Shown here one piece after another: positions 23,611-33,293 of a stretch of 64,000 bases of DNA; position 1 is the stretch's first letter; each line of letters begins with the position of its first letter. The stretch is from JAITVM01 sp031551135 (GTDB lineage Bacteria > Bacillota > Clostridia > Lachnospirales > JAITVM01). Made by a program: the position numbers and the translations under genes. A model generated the notes under the pieces. It was given only the letters and a program-made list of their open reading frames with translations, had not been told where the DNA came from and searched no databases. Location: positions 1 through 64,000 of the forward strand of contig JAVBOA010000002.1 of assembly GCA_031551135.1 (NCBI GenBank). Reading direction: 5' to 3'.

Positions 23611-26427
23611 CTAGCGCGGTATTTCCTCCATAACGTAGGCTTCTACAACATCGCCCTCTTTTACGTCGTTGTATTTTGTAAACAATAATCCGCATTCGTA
23701 TCCGGCGTTTACTTCTTTTACATCGTCTTTAAAACGTTTCAAAGTATCGAGAGTTCCTTCATAAACAACGATATGGTCTCTCAAAATCCGAACCTTTGAG
23801 TTTCTGAAAATCTTACCGTCTGTCACATAAGAGCCTGCAATATTTCCGATATTAGAAGCCTTGAAAATCTGCCTGATTTCGGCATGGCCAGTGATTTTTT
23901 CCTGATAAATCGGGTCAAGCATACCTTTTATAGCCGCTTGAATATCTTCTATTGCCCCATAAATAACACGATAAAGTCTTATATCAACTTTTTCTTCTTC
24001 GGCGATTTTTTTCGCGGAATTATCCGGTCGTACATTGAAACCAATAATAATTGCGTTTGAAGCCGAAGCAAGCATAACGTCAGATTCGGTTATCGCTCCG
24101 ACACCGCCGTGAATTGCTCTGATTCGTACTTCTTCTGTAGACAAACGCTCCAAGCTTGCTTTTACCGCTTCCACAGAACCTTGAACATCAGCTTTTACAA
24201 CTAAATTTAAATCTTTTACATTGCCTTGCTTAATTTGCGTAAATAAATCATCCAAAGAAATTTTCTGCGTGGTATCTTTAAGCATGTCAATTCTGCCTTT
24301 TTTAACAATGGATTCGGCAATTTGTCTGGCTTGCTTGTCAGAATTTGTAACATATAGCAAATCACCGGCAAACGGCACTTCTGACAAACCAAGAATCTCT
24401 ACCGGAATCGAAGGACCGGCTTTTTTAACATTTCGCCCTTTATCGTCCATCATTGCACGAACCTTTCCGTACGCTGTTCCCACAACAACAGAATCTCCGA
24501 CTTTTAAAGTTCCCTCTTGTACCAAAACAGTCGCTACCGAACCGCGCCCTTTATCCAAAAGCGCTTCAATAACGGTTCCTTTGGCGTTTTTGTTCGGATT
24601 AACCCGCAGCTCTTTCATTTCGGAAACTATGATAATCATTTCCAAAAGATTGTCAATACCTTCTTTGGTTTGAGCCGAAACCGGAACACAAATAGTTTCG
24701 CCGCCCCAATCTTCCGTAACAAGACCGTATTCAACAAGTTCCTGTTTTACTCTGTCCGGATTGGCGCTCGGTTTATCAATTTTATTTATCGCAACAATAA
24801 TATCTATTCCGGCGGCCTTTGCGTGGTTTATCGCCTCAATGGTCTGCGGCATTACGCCGTCGTCTGCGGCAACTACCAAAACCGCGATATCCGTAACTTG
24901 CGCTCCGCGCATACGCATAGCAGTGAACGCCTCGTGCCCGGGTGTATCCAAAAATGTTATTGGTTTTCCGTCAATAGAAACCGTATAAGCACCAATATGC
25001 TGAGTTATTCCGCCTGCTTCCGATGATGCTACTTTTGCTTTTCTTATGCTGTCCAAAAGTGAAGTTTTACCGTGGTCAACATGCCCCATTACTACAACAA
25101 TCGGCGGTCTTTCTTTTTTGTCTTCATCTTTATCGATATCATTTCCGAATGTCAATTCTAGGATATCGATTTCTTCTTCCGGTTTTTCTTCTTCTACAAG
25201 AAAACCAAATTCCAGAGCCACGCCGGACGCTGTTTCAAAATCTATTTCTTGATTTAATCCCGCCATAATTCCCATTTTCATAAGATGTTTAATTAATTGG
25301 TTTGCCGGTTTATTAATTTTGTCAGCAAAAGCTTTTACAGATATTTTTTCGGCAATTTCAATTACTTTTATTTCTTCTTCGGCAGGTTTAACATTTTCAG
25401 ATTTCTGAGAAGTTTTAGGCAATTTTTCGTGAGTCAAAAAATGTTTATTTTCTTTATCTGTATTTTTTAATTGCTCTTTTTTATTTTTTATCTCGGCTTG
25501 AATTGTCTTTTCTTTAAAATTTCTGGAATCTTTTTTTTGTTCGGAGCCGGCAGCAGGTCGATTGTCTTTCTTTTGGTCATTTCGAGTAAAACCGCGGTTA
25601 TCTTTTTTGTTATCGAAATCTTTATTTCTAAAATCCGGTTTAGCGTCTTTATTAAAAACTCTGCCGTCTTTGTTTACATTGCCGTCTTTGTTATAAGGCG
25701 GTCTGTTTTGGTTGCCGTCTCTGTTGTACGGCGGTCTGCTTTGGTTACCGTCTCTGTTATAAGGCGGTCTGCTTTGGTTGCCGTCTCTGTTGTAAGGCGG
25801 TCTGCTTTGGTTGCCGTCTTTGTTGTACGGCGGTCTGCTTTGATTGCCGTCTTTGTTGTACGGCGGTCTGCTTTGGTTGCCGTCTCTGTTGTAAGGAGGT
25901 CTGTTTTGATTGCCGTCTTTGTTGTATGGAGGTCTGTTTTGGTTGCCGTCTTTGTTATAAGGCGGTCTGTTGCGATTATCATTGTTATTATACGTACGAT
26001 TTTCATTATTATACGGACGGTTATTTCTGTTTTCATCTCCCGTTTCTTTATTGTAAGGGCGATTTTCATTATTACGGTTTTGGTTTGGATTAGGGTTTCT
26101 GTTAAATTTTCTTTGGTCGTTATTATTATATGGTTTTTTATTTTCGTCTTGATTACTAGCTGTATCAGCTTTAGTATTTTCGATTGTATTATTCTGCTTT
26201 TGAGTCTCTTTCGTAACTGTGTTATCTTTTTTTTCTTCCAGCAAAGAGCCACTCTCTTTCTTATTATTAGATTTATTTATATATTCAAATATTTTCTTTT
26301 GCTCATTTTCTTCAACAGTCGCCATATGGTTTTTCACCGAAATACCGATTTGCGAAAATTTTTCAATAAGTTCTTTATTGTTTACATTTAATTGCTTGGC
26401 AATTTCATACACACGTACTTTTGGCAA
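23611..26427 (-). CDS. infB: translation initiation factor IF-2 with an expanded Asn/Arg/Pro repeat linker
   Basis: 938 residues. Residues 1-~50 are the IF2N domain; ~60-330 is a low-complexity linker with nine copies of an 11-residue unit (RPPYN[K/R]DGNQ[N/S]); a second IF2N-like domain (KAFADKINKP) follows near 375. The GTPase domain has GHVDHGKTS, DTPGHEAF and NKIDKP, and domains II-IV complete the C-terminal half. IF-2 brings fMet-tRNA to the 30S subunit. GGAGGTG precedes the ATG. The repeat linker is the only odd feature; the core looks fully functional. Confidence 0.97.
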   Translation of the reverse strand: MPKVRVYEIAKQLNVNNKELIEKFSQIGISVKNHMATVEENEQKKIFEYINKSNNKKESGSLLEEKKDNTVTKETQKQNNTIENTKADTASNQDENKKPYNNNDQRKFNRNPNPNQNRNNENRPYNKETGDENRNNRPYNNENRTYNNNDNRNRPPYNKDGNQNRPPYNKDGNQNRPPYNRDGNQSRPPYNKDGNQSRPPYNKDGNQSRPPYNRDGNQSRPPYNRDGNQSRPPYNRDGNQNRPPYNKDGNVNKDGRVFNKDAKPDFRNKDFDNKKDNRGFTRNDQKKDNRPAAGSEQKKDSRNFKEKTIQAEIKNKKEQLKNTDKENKHFLTHEKLPKTSQKSENVKPAEEEIKVIEIAEKISVKAFADKINKPANQLIKHLMKMGIMAGLNQEIDFETASGVALEFGFLVEEEKPEEEIDILELTFGNDIDKDEDKKERPPIVVVMGHVDHGKTSLLDSIRKAKVASSEAGGITQHIGAYTVSIDGKPITFLDTPGHEAFTAMRMRGAQVTDIAVLVVAADDGVMPQTIEAINHAKAAGIDIIVAINKIDKPSANPDRVKQELVEYGLVTEDWGGETICVPVSAQTKEGIDNLLEMIIIVSEMKELRVNPNKNAKGTVIEALLDKGRGSVATVLVQEGTLKVGDSVVVGTAYGKVRAMMDDKGRNVKKAGPSIPVEILGLSEVPFAGDLLYVTNSDKQARQIAESIVKKGRIDMLKDTTQKISLDDLFTQIKQGNVKDLNLVVKADVQGSVEAVKASLERLSTEEVRIRAIHGGVGAITESDVMLASASNAIIIGFNVRPDNSAKKIAEEEKVDIRLYRVIYGAIEDIQAAIKGMLDPIYQEKITGHAEIRQIFKASNIGNIAGSYVTDGKIFRNSKVRILRDHIVVYEGTLDTLKRFKDDVKEVNAGYECGLLFTKYNDVKEGDVVEAYVMEEIPR
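25676..25971 (-). repeat. 33 bp coding tandem repeat in infB (~9 units)
   Basis: Nine units of 33 bp (11 codons, RPPYNKDGNQN with K/R and N/S variation) in phase with infB. Units differ by a few synonymous or conservative changes. Probably variable in copy number between strains. Confidence 0.92.
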
Positions 26428-26445
26428 TAAAATGCACCTCCTTGT

Positions 26446-26793
26446 TTAACTATCCGGCATTTTCCGAATTTTATTCTGGCCAAAGTCAATCGGCTCATCT
26501 ATTAAATTTAATATTTTATCCGCAAAGTTTTTATCCAAAACCGCGAATGATGTACGGTTAATTTTTCCGATCGCCGCGTTAATTTCGTCGCGTTCGCCGA
26601 AAATAATGCATTTTTTCTTATAATAAAAGCATTTGTTTATAAATTTATTTTTGGTGTTGTCAGATGCCTCTGTACAAACTATGATCAATTCCGCCTCGTT
26701 TTTTTTCAAGGCATTTTCACAATTAGATTCGCCTGTTACCAATTTTCCAGCTTTTTGGCATAGGCTGAATAATGATTTAATTTTTCTGTCCAT
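26446..26793 (-). CDS. ylxQ: L7Ae/L30e-like ribosomal protein, YlxQ
   Basis: 115 residues, L7Ae fold: KAGKLVTGESNCENALKKNEAELIIVCTEASDNT then the CIIFGERDEINAAIGK segment. Likely binds kink-turn or other RNA; sits in the nusA-infB operon as in most Firmicutes. Its start overlaps the end of ylxR by 17 bp. The function is not well defined in the family. Confidence 0.9.
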   Translation of the reverse strand: MDRKIKSLFSLCQKAGKLVTGESNCENALKKNEAELIIVCTEASDNTKNKFINKCFYYKKKCIIFGERDEINAAIGKINRTSFAVLDKNFADKILNLIDEPIDFGQNKIRKMPDS

Positions 26794-27055
26794 TTAATTT
26801 TTCCAATTCCTCGTTAAATCTATCATAAAGTTCTTTCGGCACAGCTTGTTTAAAAGAGCGTTCCAGTCCTTTTGATTTTTGGGCTTTTTTCAAACATTCG
26901 GGATTAGGACAAATATACGCCCCTCTGCCGGATTTTTTACCCGTAAAATCAATATCAAAATTTCCTTCCGGATCTTTTATAATTCTTACCATTTCTCTTT
27001 TATTTTTCATCTCCTGACATCCGGTACATTTTCTAAACGGGATTTTTTTTTGCAT
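26777..27055 (-). CDS. ylxR: YlxR family RNA-binding protein (RnpM)
   Basis: 92 residues with the YlxR motif RKCTGCQEMKNKREMVRI at the N terminus and the conserved SGRGAYICPNPECLKKA loop, whose Cys pairs hold the fold. In B. subtilis YlxR binds the RNase P RNA and affects transcription. ATG 27055 has AAAGGGGT upstream; the frame to 27091 lacks one. Lies 50 bp after nusA. Confidence 0.93.
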   Translation of the reverse strand: MQKKIPFRKCTGCQEMKNKREMVRIIKDPEGNFDIDFTGKKSGRGAYICPNPECLKKAQKSKGLERSFKQAVPKELYDRFNEELEKLNGQKN

Positions 27056-27105
27056 AAAGAGACCCCTTTCAAAAGCACATGTTCCATCCAAAACCGGCGA
27101 AAGTT

Positions 27106-28227
27106 CTAGTTAAGTCCTTCTTCTTCAAAATAATTATCGTCTTTCGCCAAATCCAAAATTTTATCCAGCTCATCAATGAAATTAGTCGTTTTCGCTTGGT
27201 TTTCGGATTTTATATCTATTTTCCAGCCAGTCAGTTTCGCCGCTAATCTTGCATTTTGACCTTCTTTTCCGATTGCTAACGAAAGCTGATGATTCGGCAC
27301 GACGATTTTTGCAGACTGCTCAAGTATATTTAACTCTACGGCTATAACTTTACTAGGACTAAGAGATGCCTTTATAAATTCTTCCGGTGACTCGCTGTAA
27401 TTAATAATATCTATTTTTTCGCCTTTCAGCTCATTCACAATTGCATTTACGCGGTGTCCGTTCGGTCCTACGCAAGCGCCGACAGCGTCAACATCAGGAT
27501 TTTTCGAATAAACAGCGATTTTTGTGCGGCTTCCCGCTTCTCTCGAAATAGATTTTATTTCAACAATTCCATCTCTGACTTCCGGCACTTCCAGCTCGAA
27601 TAATCTTTTAACCAAATCGGGATGTGTTCTCGAAACATTGATTTGCGGACCTTTTGTTGTTTGTTTAACTTCCAAAACATAAACACGGATTCTGTCATTC
27701 ATATTGTATTCTTCTTTGACAACCTGCTCTGTTTGCGAAAGCACAGCCTCTATTTTTCCTAAGCCGATTATTACATTTTTTCTGTCTTTTCTTTGGATTG
27801 TGCCAAAAACAATTTCTTTTTCCTTTGTTATGAATTCGCTAAACAAAATGTCTCTTTCTGCTTCACGCACTTTTTGAACAACAACCTGCTTTGCGGTTTG
27901 GGCGGCAATCCGTCCGAAATTACGCGGCGTTACAACAATATCAACGATATCCCCGATTTCATAATCAGGCAAAATTGTTCTGGCTTCTTCCAAAGTCATT
28001 TCGAGCATTGGGTCTGTGATTTCTTCAACAATTTCTTTTTGGGCAAAAACCTGAACATTTCCCGAATCTCTGTCGATAAAAACTTTTATATTCTGGCTGG
28101 TACCGAAGTTCTTTTTACAAGCGGAAACAAGAGAAGTTTCAACAGCTTCCAAAATTATTTCCTTACTGATTCCTTTCTCTTTTTCCAATTGGTTGAGAGC
28201 ATCAATAAATTCCTTATTATTGTGCAT
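27106..28227 (-). CDS. nusA: transcription termination/antitermination factor NusA
   Basis: 373 residues: N-terminal RNA polymerase-binding domain (1-~130), S1 domain (~135-200; DRIRVYVLEVKQTTKGPQI) and two KH domains (~200-350; VGACVGPNGHRVNAI and LAIGKEGQNARLAA). It lacks the C-terminal acidic repeats of E. coli, as usual in Firmicutes. It slows polymerase at pauses and aids terminators. GGAGGATAATTAGAA precedes the ATG. Second gene after rimP. Confidence 0.96.
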   Translation of the reverse strand: MHNNKEFIDALNQLEKEKGISKEIILEAVETSLVSACKKNFGTSQNIKVFIDRDSGNVQVFAQKEIVEEITDPMLEMTLEEARTILPDYEIGDIVDIVVTPRNFGRIAAQTAKQVVVQKVREAERDILFSEFITKEKEIVFGTIQRKDRKNVIIGLGKIEAVLSQTEQVVKEEYNMNDRIRVYVLEVKQTTKGPQINVSRTHPDLVKRLFELEVPEVRDGIVEIKSISREAGSRTKIAVYSKNPDVDAVGACVGPNGHRVNAIVNELKGEKIDIINYSESPEEFIKASLSPSKVIAVELNILEQSAKIVVPNHQLSLAIGKEGQNARLAAKLTGWKIDIKSENQAKTTNFIDELDKILDLAKDDNYFEEEGLN

Positions 28228-28296
28228 TTCTAATTATCCTCCTAACATTACGCGTGAGCGCCGTAATTCGCTCTGTTTGATCAAAAAAATATCCCA

Positions 28297-28767
28297 TTAA
28301 AAAATAACTGCAAGTCTGCAAGATGCAATATCTTTTTTATCAAAACTTAAAATCTCTCCATCAGATTTTATTGAAATAATATTTTCTTTAAGTCCAATCA
28401 ATTCGCCGCTGAATTCCTTTTTTTTGTTAATCGGCTTATAAAGTTTTATATCTACTTGTTTTCCTGCGTATTCTGTAAAATCCGAATCCTTTTTCAATTG
28501 CCTGTCTATTCCGGGAGAAGATACTTCAAGTATATATGCATGCTCAATCGGATCTTTTTCATCCAAAAGCTTATTAACAAATTTTGTAACAATTTCGCAA
28601 TCGTTAATGCTAACCGGCTTATCTTTTTCTATATTGTCAATAAAAACACGTAAATACCAGTTCGGGCCTTCTTTTATATATTCGATATCATATAATTTGA
28701 AATTATTTTCAGCCAAAAATTCAGAAATATTTTTTTCGATAAAGGCAGTAATCTGTTTTGCGTTCAT
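28297..28767 (-). CDS. rimP: ribosome maturation factor RimP
   Basis: 156 residues. Two-domain RimP with EKNISEFLAENNFKLYDIEYIKEGPNWYLRVFID at the N terminus, the conserved YILEVSSPGIDRQLK centre and the Sm-like C-terminal domain (GKQVDIKLYKP, KKEFSGELIGL). Needed for 30S assembly. First gene of the rimP-nusA-ylxR-ylxQ-infB operon; AAAGGAAATTC is the ribosome binding site. Confidence 0.95.
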   Translation of the reverse strand: MNAKQITAFIEKNISEFLAENNFKLYDIEYIKEGPNWYLRVFIDNIEKDKPVSINDCEIVTKFVNKLLDEKDPIEHAYILEVSSPGIDRQLKKDSDFTEYAGKQVDIKLYKPINKKKEFSGELIGLKENIISIKSDGEILSFDKKDIASCRLAVIF

Positions 28768-28803
28768 AAGAATTTCCTTTCTGAAAGATTCCTTACAATA
28801 GAT

Positions 28804-28828
28804 AAGAGTGGGCGCGAACCCACTCTTT
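28804..28828. terminator. hairpin between the small Cys protein gene and rimP
   Basis: Perfect 9 bp stem AAGAGTGGG/CCCACTCTT with a 7-base loop. On the minus strand it is not followed by a clear T run, so it may be a weak terminator or a leader structure of the rimP operon; on the plus strand it ends TTTTAAG. Confidence 0.5.
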
Positions 28829-28924
28829 TAAGTAATTATATTAATAATACCACTGAAATCTTAATTTTACAAGTCTTTAAGTTAAAATCAGACGATTTTT
28901 TTGGATTTTACAAAAAATATTCTT

Positions 28925-29107
28925 TTAAATCAAAAAATCCATCATTGGGTCGATTGCGTTTGCGGCATCCATTCCGCAATTTCGTGAAGAGAAATATACA
29001 CAGGCTCTGCAATTCGGCGCGCTGTTTTTACTTTGGTATTTTGTAAAAATATCATTTTCAATCGATTTAAAATTACTGCAAGATTTCGTTTTGCTGTATC
29101 CGCTCAT
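28925..29107 (-). CDS. small Cys-rich protein of unknown function
   Basis: 60 residues; not recognised. The C-terminal half has NCRACVYFSSRNCGMD, a C-x-x-C-x(7)-C pattern that could bind a metal. The ATG at 29105-29107 has GGAGG 8 bp upstream; a second ATG 6 bp earlier is too close to it. It stands alone between rpoD and rimP in the same orientation. The good ribosome binding site and the clustered Cys residues make a real gene likely. Confidence 0.6.
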   Translation of the reverse strand: MSGYSKTKSCSNFKSIENDIFTKYQSKNSAPNCRACVYFSSRNCGMDAANAIDPMMDFLI

Positions 29108-29197
29108 ATTCATATCCTCCAATTTCACATTGAACAATAATAATTTCTTTTAATATTATTTTGGACAGAAAATGATTTTTTATACAGGATTATAAAA

Positions 29198-29226
29198 TAA
29201 AAAAAGAAGCCCGCGAAAACGGACTC
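29198..29226 (-). terminator. terminator of rpoD
   Basis: On the minus strand AGTCCG pairs with CGGGCT (one G-U) around a short loop, followed by TCTTTTTTT. Confidence 0.75.
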
Positions 29227-29235
29227 CGTAATATT

Positions 29236-30315
29236 TTATTCTAAATAATCTTTTAATTTTTTAGACCTGCTTGGATGTCTGAGTTTTCTGAGAGCTTTCG
29301 CTTCAATTTGTCTTATGCGCTCACGGGTAACGTTAAACTCTTTGCCCACTTCTTCCAAAGTTCTGGCGCGGCCGTCGTCCAAACCAAATCTTAAACGCAA
29401 AACTTTTTCTTCTCTGTCAGTCAGAGTGTCCAAAACATCCATAAGTTGTTCTTTCAGCAAAGTAAATGCTGCGGCCTCGGCAGGTGCCGGAATATCATCA
29501 TCCGGAATAAAATCTCCAAGATGGCTGTCTTCTTCTTCACCGATCGGCGTTTCCAAAGAAACCGGTTCTTGAGCGATTTTCATAATTTCTCTTACTTTTT
29601 CAACAGGCATCTGCATTTCTTTCGCCAGTTCTTCCGGAGTCGGCGAACGGCCAAACTCTTGCAAAAGCTGTCTGTCTACACGCATTAATTTATTTATGGT
29701 TTCTACCATATGAACAGGAATTCGGATTGTTCTTGCCTGATCGGCAATCGCTCTTGTAATCGCTTGCCTAATCCACCAAGTTGCATAAGTGCTGAATTTA
29801 AAACCTTTTCTGAAATCAAATTTCTCAACAGCTTTTATCAAACCAAGGTTGCCCTCTTGAATCAAATCAAGAAAAAGCATTCCTCTGCCCACATATCTCT
29901 TAGCAATGCTGACAACGAGTCTAAGATTGGCTTCGGATAAGCGTTTTTTAGCCATTTCATCGCCCTGCTCCATCCTTTTCGCAAGCTCGATTTCTTCCTC
30001 AGCGCTCAACAAGGGAACTTTGCCTATTTCTTTTAAATACATTCTGACATGGTCGTCAATATTTATGCTAGAATCAACAGATATATTCAAGTCGATATCT
30101 TTTTCCAACTCGTCCTCAATAACCATAGACCCCAGAATATCAATGCCTTGTTTTTCAATGTATTCATATATTTTGTCAATTTGTTCAGCTTCAAGCTCTA
30201 AATCGGCTAAAAATTCTGCAATTTCCTTGTAATCAAGAACAGATTTTTTCTTTTTCCCGTATGCAATTAACTCCTTAACTCTGTTAGCCACCAAGCTATC
30301 ATCTAGAGATTTCAA
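29236..30315 (-). CDS. rpoD: RNA polymerase primary sigma factor (sigma-70/sigma-A)
   Basis: 359 residues. Region 1.1 (~1-75) is short, then region 1.2 (YLKEIGKVPLL), region 2 with KFDFRKGFKFSTYATWWIRQAITRAI (core and -10 recognition), region 3, and region 4 with LEEVGKEFNVTRERIRQIEAKALRKLRHP (-35 recognition). It reads near-consensus TTGACA/TATAAT promoters such as the one at 3733-3761. Third gene of the dgt-dnaG-rpoD block. Confidence 0.97.
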   Translation of the reverse strand: MKSLDDSLVANRVKELIAYGKKKKSVLDYKEIAEFLADLELEAEQIDKIYEYIEKQGIDILGSMVIEDELEKDIDLNISVDSSINIDDHVRMYLKEIGKVPLLSAEEEIELAKRMEQGDEMAKKRLSEANLRLVVSIAKRYVGRGMLFLDLIQEGNLGLIKAVEKFDFRKGFKFSTYATWWIRQAITRAIADQARTIRIPVHMVETINKLMRVDRQLLQEFGRSPTPEELAKEMQMPVEKVREIMKIAQEPVSLETPIGEEEDSHLGDFIPDDDIPAPAEAAAFTLLKEQLMDVLDTLTDREEKVLRLRFGLDDGRARTLEEVGKEFNVTRERIRQIEAKALRKLRHPSRSKKLKDYLE

Positions 30316-30348
30316 GGCAATCCTTCCTTTCCTGTGTTGTTTACTATT

Positions 30349-32121
30349 TTAACCATCTATTAAAGTAATATTCAATTTATTTATATTTTCCTTTTCTTTC
30401 AGCAATAATGTTGTTTGATTTACATCATTTTTCGAATTCTGTATTTTTATTTCAATATTGCGGATTTTAATTCGTTTAATTTGTTCATTTACCGCTTTTT
30501 CGGTTAATTTCAAATCTTCCTGCTCCAAAACCGTGTTGAAAATTTCAGAAACAGCATTCTGCTCTTCTTGAGTTTCAAACATGCTGACTAAATCCGCAGG
30601 GTTAATATTTTCGTTTTTATCATGTAATTTATAAATTATATCCAATAAATTTTTGTAAACATCATAAATCATCTCGTCGGGACTCAAGTAATTCTTTATC
30701 TTTAAATATATGTCACGATTGAAACTAATAATATATATTAGTGATTTTACCGAATTAATTAATCCTTTATCCATGCGTTTATCTTTTGGAATATAATTTT
30801 TTTTAGTATTGTCAAAAGCAAGATCATTTATTTTTGTTGTAGAAATTTTGTCTAAATGAGATTTTATTGCTTCTTCTGAAATTCCGGTAATTTTCGAAAC
30901 TTCGCCGGCATAAGCGTCTATCAAAACTCTGTCGCCCAAATCAGCCAAGATTTTAGAAACTTCGTATGTAAATTCTACTTTTTCGTCGGTATTATCTAAA
31001 TTATATTTTGATTTAAGTAAATTAACTCGATAATTAATACTATTGTCTGAATTTTTTACTAAATTAAATAACTTTTCGGCTCCGAATTTTTTTATAAACT
31101 CATCAGGGTCTTTTGCATCTTTAAGCGTAAGCACCTTTGATTTGAGTCCGGCAGTCGAAAGTACGTCAATTGCTCGAAGCGTAGCTTTCACTCCGGCTTC
31201 ATCGCTGTCAAAAAGTATTGTAACAGAGTTTGTATATTTTCTAATCACAGAGGCATGATTCGTATTAAACGCCGTGCCTAAACTGGCTACGGCATTTGTA
31301 AATCCTGCCTGATGCATTGAAATTGTGTCTAAATATCCTTCCACCAAAATCAAATCGTTTGCCTTAGACTTTCGTGCGAAATTTAAGGCGTATAAATTTT
31401 TCGACTTGTCAAAAACCGGGGTTAGCGGAGAATTTAAATATTTCGGCATTCCATCGTCCATAACGCGCCCGCCAAAACCGATTACTTTTCCCATGATATC
31501 AAAAATCGGAAACATAATACGATTTCGGAACTTATCAATAATATCTCCTTTTTTAGTCTCAATAACAAGTCCGGATTCTTTCAATATATCTAAATCGAAC
31601 CCATTTTGTGTCAAATGCTCTATCAAAGAATTTTTCCGGTTAAGCGCGTATCCAAGCCCAAAATGTTTACGGGTTTTTTCTAATATTTTTCTATTATCTA
31701 AATATTCCCGTGCAGCTTGTCCAAACTCTGAGTTTAGATTATCATAATAAAAACGCGCCGCAATCGTGTTCATAGAAATTATTTCTTTTTTCAAATTCTG
31801 AATGTATTTCGCTTTTGGATCAAAACTATTTTCAGGGATTGTGTAATTGATTCTATCGGCTAGAAATTTTACAGCCGAAAAAAAATCTAAATTTTCTTTA
31901 GCCATAACAAAAGAGATTGCATTTCCGGAAGCGCCGCAGCCAAAACAATGATAAAGCTGTTTATCCGGACTGACACTGAAAGAAGGTGTAGAGTCATTGT
32001 GAAAAGGACATGAACCAACGTATCCTTGGCCTCTTTTGTTCAAAACAACATAAGAAGAAATCAGATTTACAATATCGTTGCCCGTTCTGATATCCTCAAT
32101 AACATCTTGAGACAAACGCAA
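30349..32121 (-). CDS. dnaG: DNA primase
   Basis: 590 residues. N-terminal zinc domain CPFHNDSTPSFSV...CFGCGASGNAI, the TOPRIM domain with LILVEGYLDTISMHQAG and the acidic TILFDSDEAG, and a C-terminal helicase-interaction region (~450-590). It makes RNA primers for the replication fork. A compact GGGGGAA site is upstream of the ATG. rpoD follows 33 bp after its stop. Confidence 0.97.
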   Translation of the reverse strand: MRLSQDVIEDIRTGNDIVNLISSYVVLNKRGQGYVGSCPFHNDSTPSFSVSPDKQLYHCFGCGASGNAISFVMAKENLDFFSAVKFLADRINYTIPENSFDPKAKYIQNLKKEIISMNTIAARFYYDNLNSEFGQAAREYLDNRKILEKTRKHFGLGYALNRKNSLIEHLTQNGFDLDILKESGLVIETKKGDIIDKFRNRIMFPIFDIMGKVIGFGGRVMDDGMPKYLNSPLTPVFDKSKNLYALNFARKSKANDLILVEGYLDTISMHQAGFTNAVASLGTAFNTNHASVIRKYTNSVTILFDSDEAGVKATLRAIDVLSTAGLKSKVLTLKDAKDPDEFIKKFGAEKLFNLVKNSDNSINYRVNLLKSKYNLDNTDEKVEFTYEVSKILADLGDRVLIDAYAGEVSKITGISEEAIKSHLDKISTTKINDLAFDNTKKNYIPKDKRMDKGLINSVKSLIYIISFNRDIYLKIKNYLSPDEMIYDVYKNLLDIIYKLHDKNENINPADLVSMFETQEEQNAVSEIFNTVLEQEDLKLTEKAVNEQIKRIKIRNIEIKIQNSKNDVNQTTLLLKEKENINKLNITLIDG

Positions 32122-32297
32122 AAGAAATTCCCCCTAAATACGTTTTTATACAAGATTTTTCCGGTACATCAAAAATTAAAGCAAATAAAAATTATATCAA
32201 ATTTTATTTCAAAAATCCAATAGAATTTTTATTTTTACATCTGAATAATATTATTCGACATAATAACATAGAACCCTTTTTTTAAATAAAATATTTT

Positions 32298-33293
32298 TTA
32301 GAATTTCACCGAAGGCAGAAAAAAATTGCTGTATTGTTTTAGCGCAAAACGGTCTGTCATGCTCGCAATATAATCCGCCGCTGATAGAGAAGGATTTTTT
32401 CCTATCAATTTTCTGAACTCGTTTGAGATTTTGTCCGGGTTATCTGTGTAAAATTTATAAAGTGAAAAAATTAAATTTTGAATTTTATTTCTTTCTATAA
32501 TTTGGAGCTGAGAATGATAAACTGTCTCAAACATAAATTTTCGTAATTCATACATTGCAAGATAAACATCTTTTTCTAATTCAATTTTATTTTTTCCGAT
32601 CGAATTTTTTACAGCGTTCTGGATCAAAAAATTTATTCTTTTGCTATTTGTATCACCTAAAATTTTTATCGGTTCTTTCGGTAAATCTTCGGTTTTCAAA
32701 AGCCCCGCCCGAATTGAGTCGTCGATATCGTGGTTAATATACGCTATTTTATCCGATAACTGCACTACTTTTCCTTCTAAGGTCGACGGCCTTCCGTCTG
32801 TCCGATGATTCAAGATTCCGTCTAAAACCTCGAATGTCAAATTCAGTCCCTCACCGTTTTTTTCGATTAGCTCAACGACTTTTACAGATTGTTTATTATG
32901 CTCAAAACCGTTAGGAAGAATTTCTTCGAATGCACTTTCGCCCGTATGCCCGAACGGAGTATGCCCGATATCATGCGCCAAGGCGATAGCCTCGGTCAAA
33001 TCTTCGTTAAGACCTAAAATGCGTGATATTGTGCGTGATATTTGCGATACTTCCAATGTATGAGTCAGCCGGGTTCTGAAATGGTCACCCTCCGGCGAAA
33101 TAAAAACCTGAGTTTTATGCATCAGCCGCCTAAAGGCTTTCGAATGGATTATTTTATCCCGGTCACGCTGGAATTCGGTTCGGTAATCGCATTTCGGCGC
33201 AGTTTTTTTCCGCCCCAAAGAGTCGGATGACTTTTTTGCGAATTCAGATAAATATGTTTTTTCACGTTCCTCATATATTTCTCGAAAATTCAT
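32298..33293 (-). CDS. dgt: deoxyguanosinetriphosphate triphosphohydrolase-like HD protein
   Basis: 331 residues. HD-domain dNTPase with TRLTHTLEVSQI, the paired HD in ALAHDIGHTPFGHTGE and the later LSDKIAYINHDIDDSI. Such proteins hydrolyse dNTPs to deoxynucleosides and triphosphate. ATG 33293 (MNFREIYEER) follows CGAGGTGC; the frame to 33308 has no site. Precedes dnaG, as in many Clostridia. Confidence 0.93.
   Translation of the reverse strand: MNFREIYEEREKTYLSEFAKKSSDSLGRKKTAPKCDYRTEFQRDRDKIIHSKAFRRLMHKTQVFISPEGDHFRTRLTHTLEVSQISRTISRILGLNEDLTEAIALAHDIGHTPFGHTGESAFEEILPNGFEHNKQSVKVVELIEKNGEGLNLTFEVLDGILNHRTDGRPSTLEGKVVQLSDKIAYINHDIDDSIRAGLLKTEDLPKEPIKILGDTNSKRINFLIQNAVKNSIGKNKIELEKDVYLAMYELRKFMFETVYHSQLQIIERNKIQNLIFSLYKFYTDNPDKISNEFRKLIGKNPSLSAADYIASMTDRFALKQYSNFFLPSVKF

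Noticed and set aside
25676..25971. Regular 33 bp repeats that could be read as a CRISPR array
   Set aside because: There are no unique spacers, the repeats are contiguous, and they are in frame with infB and encode an 11-residue unit.
25471..26391. Long open frame on the strand opposite to infB (306 codons)
   Set aside because: It is a shadow of the infB linker repeat, rich in RRSVLVAVFV-type low-complexity residues, without a ribosome binding site.
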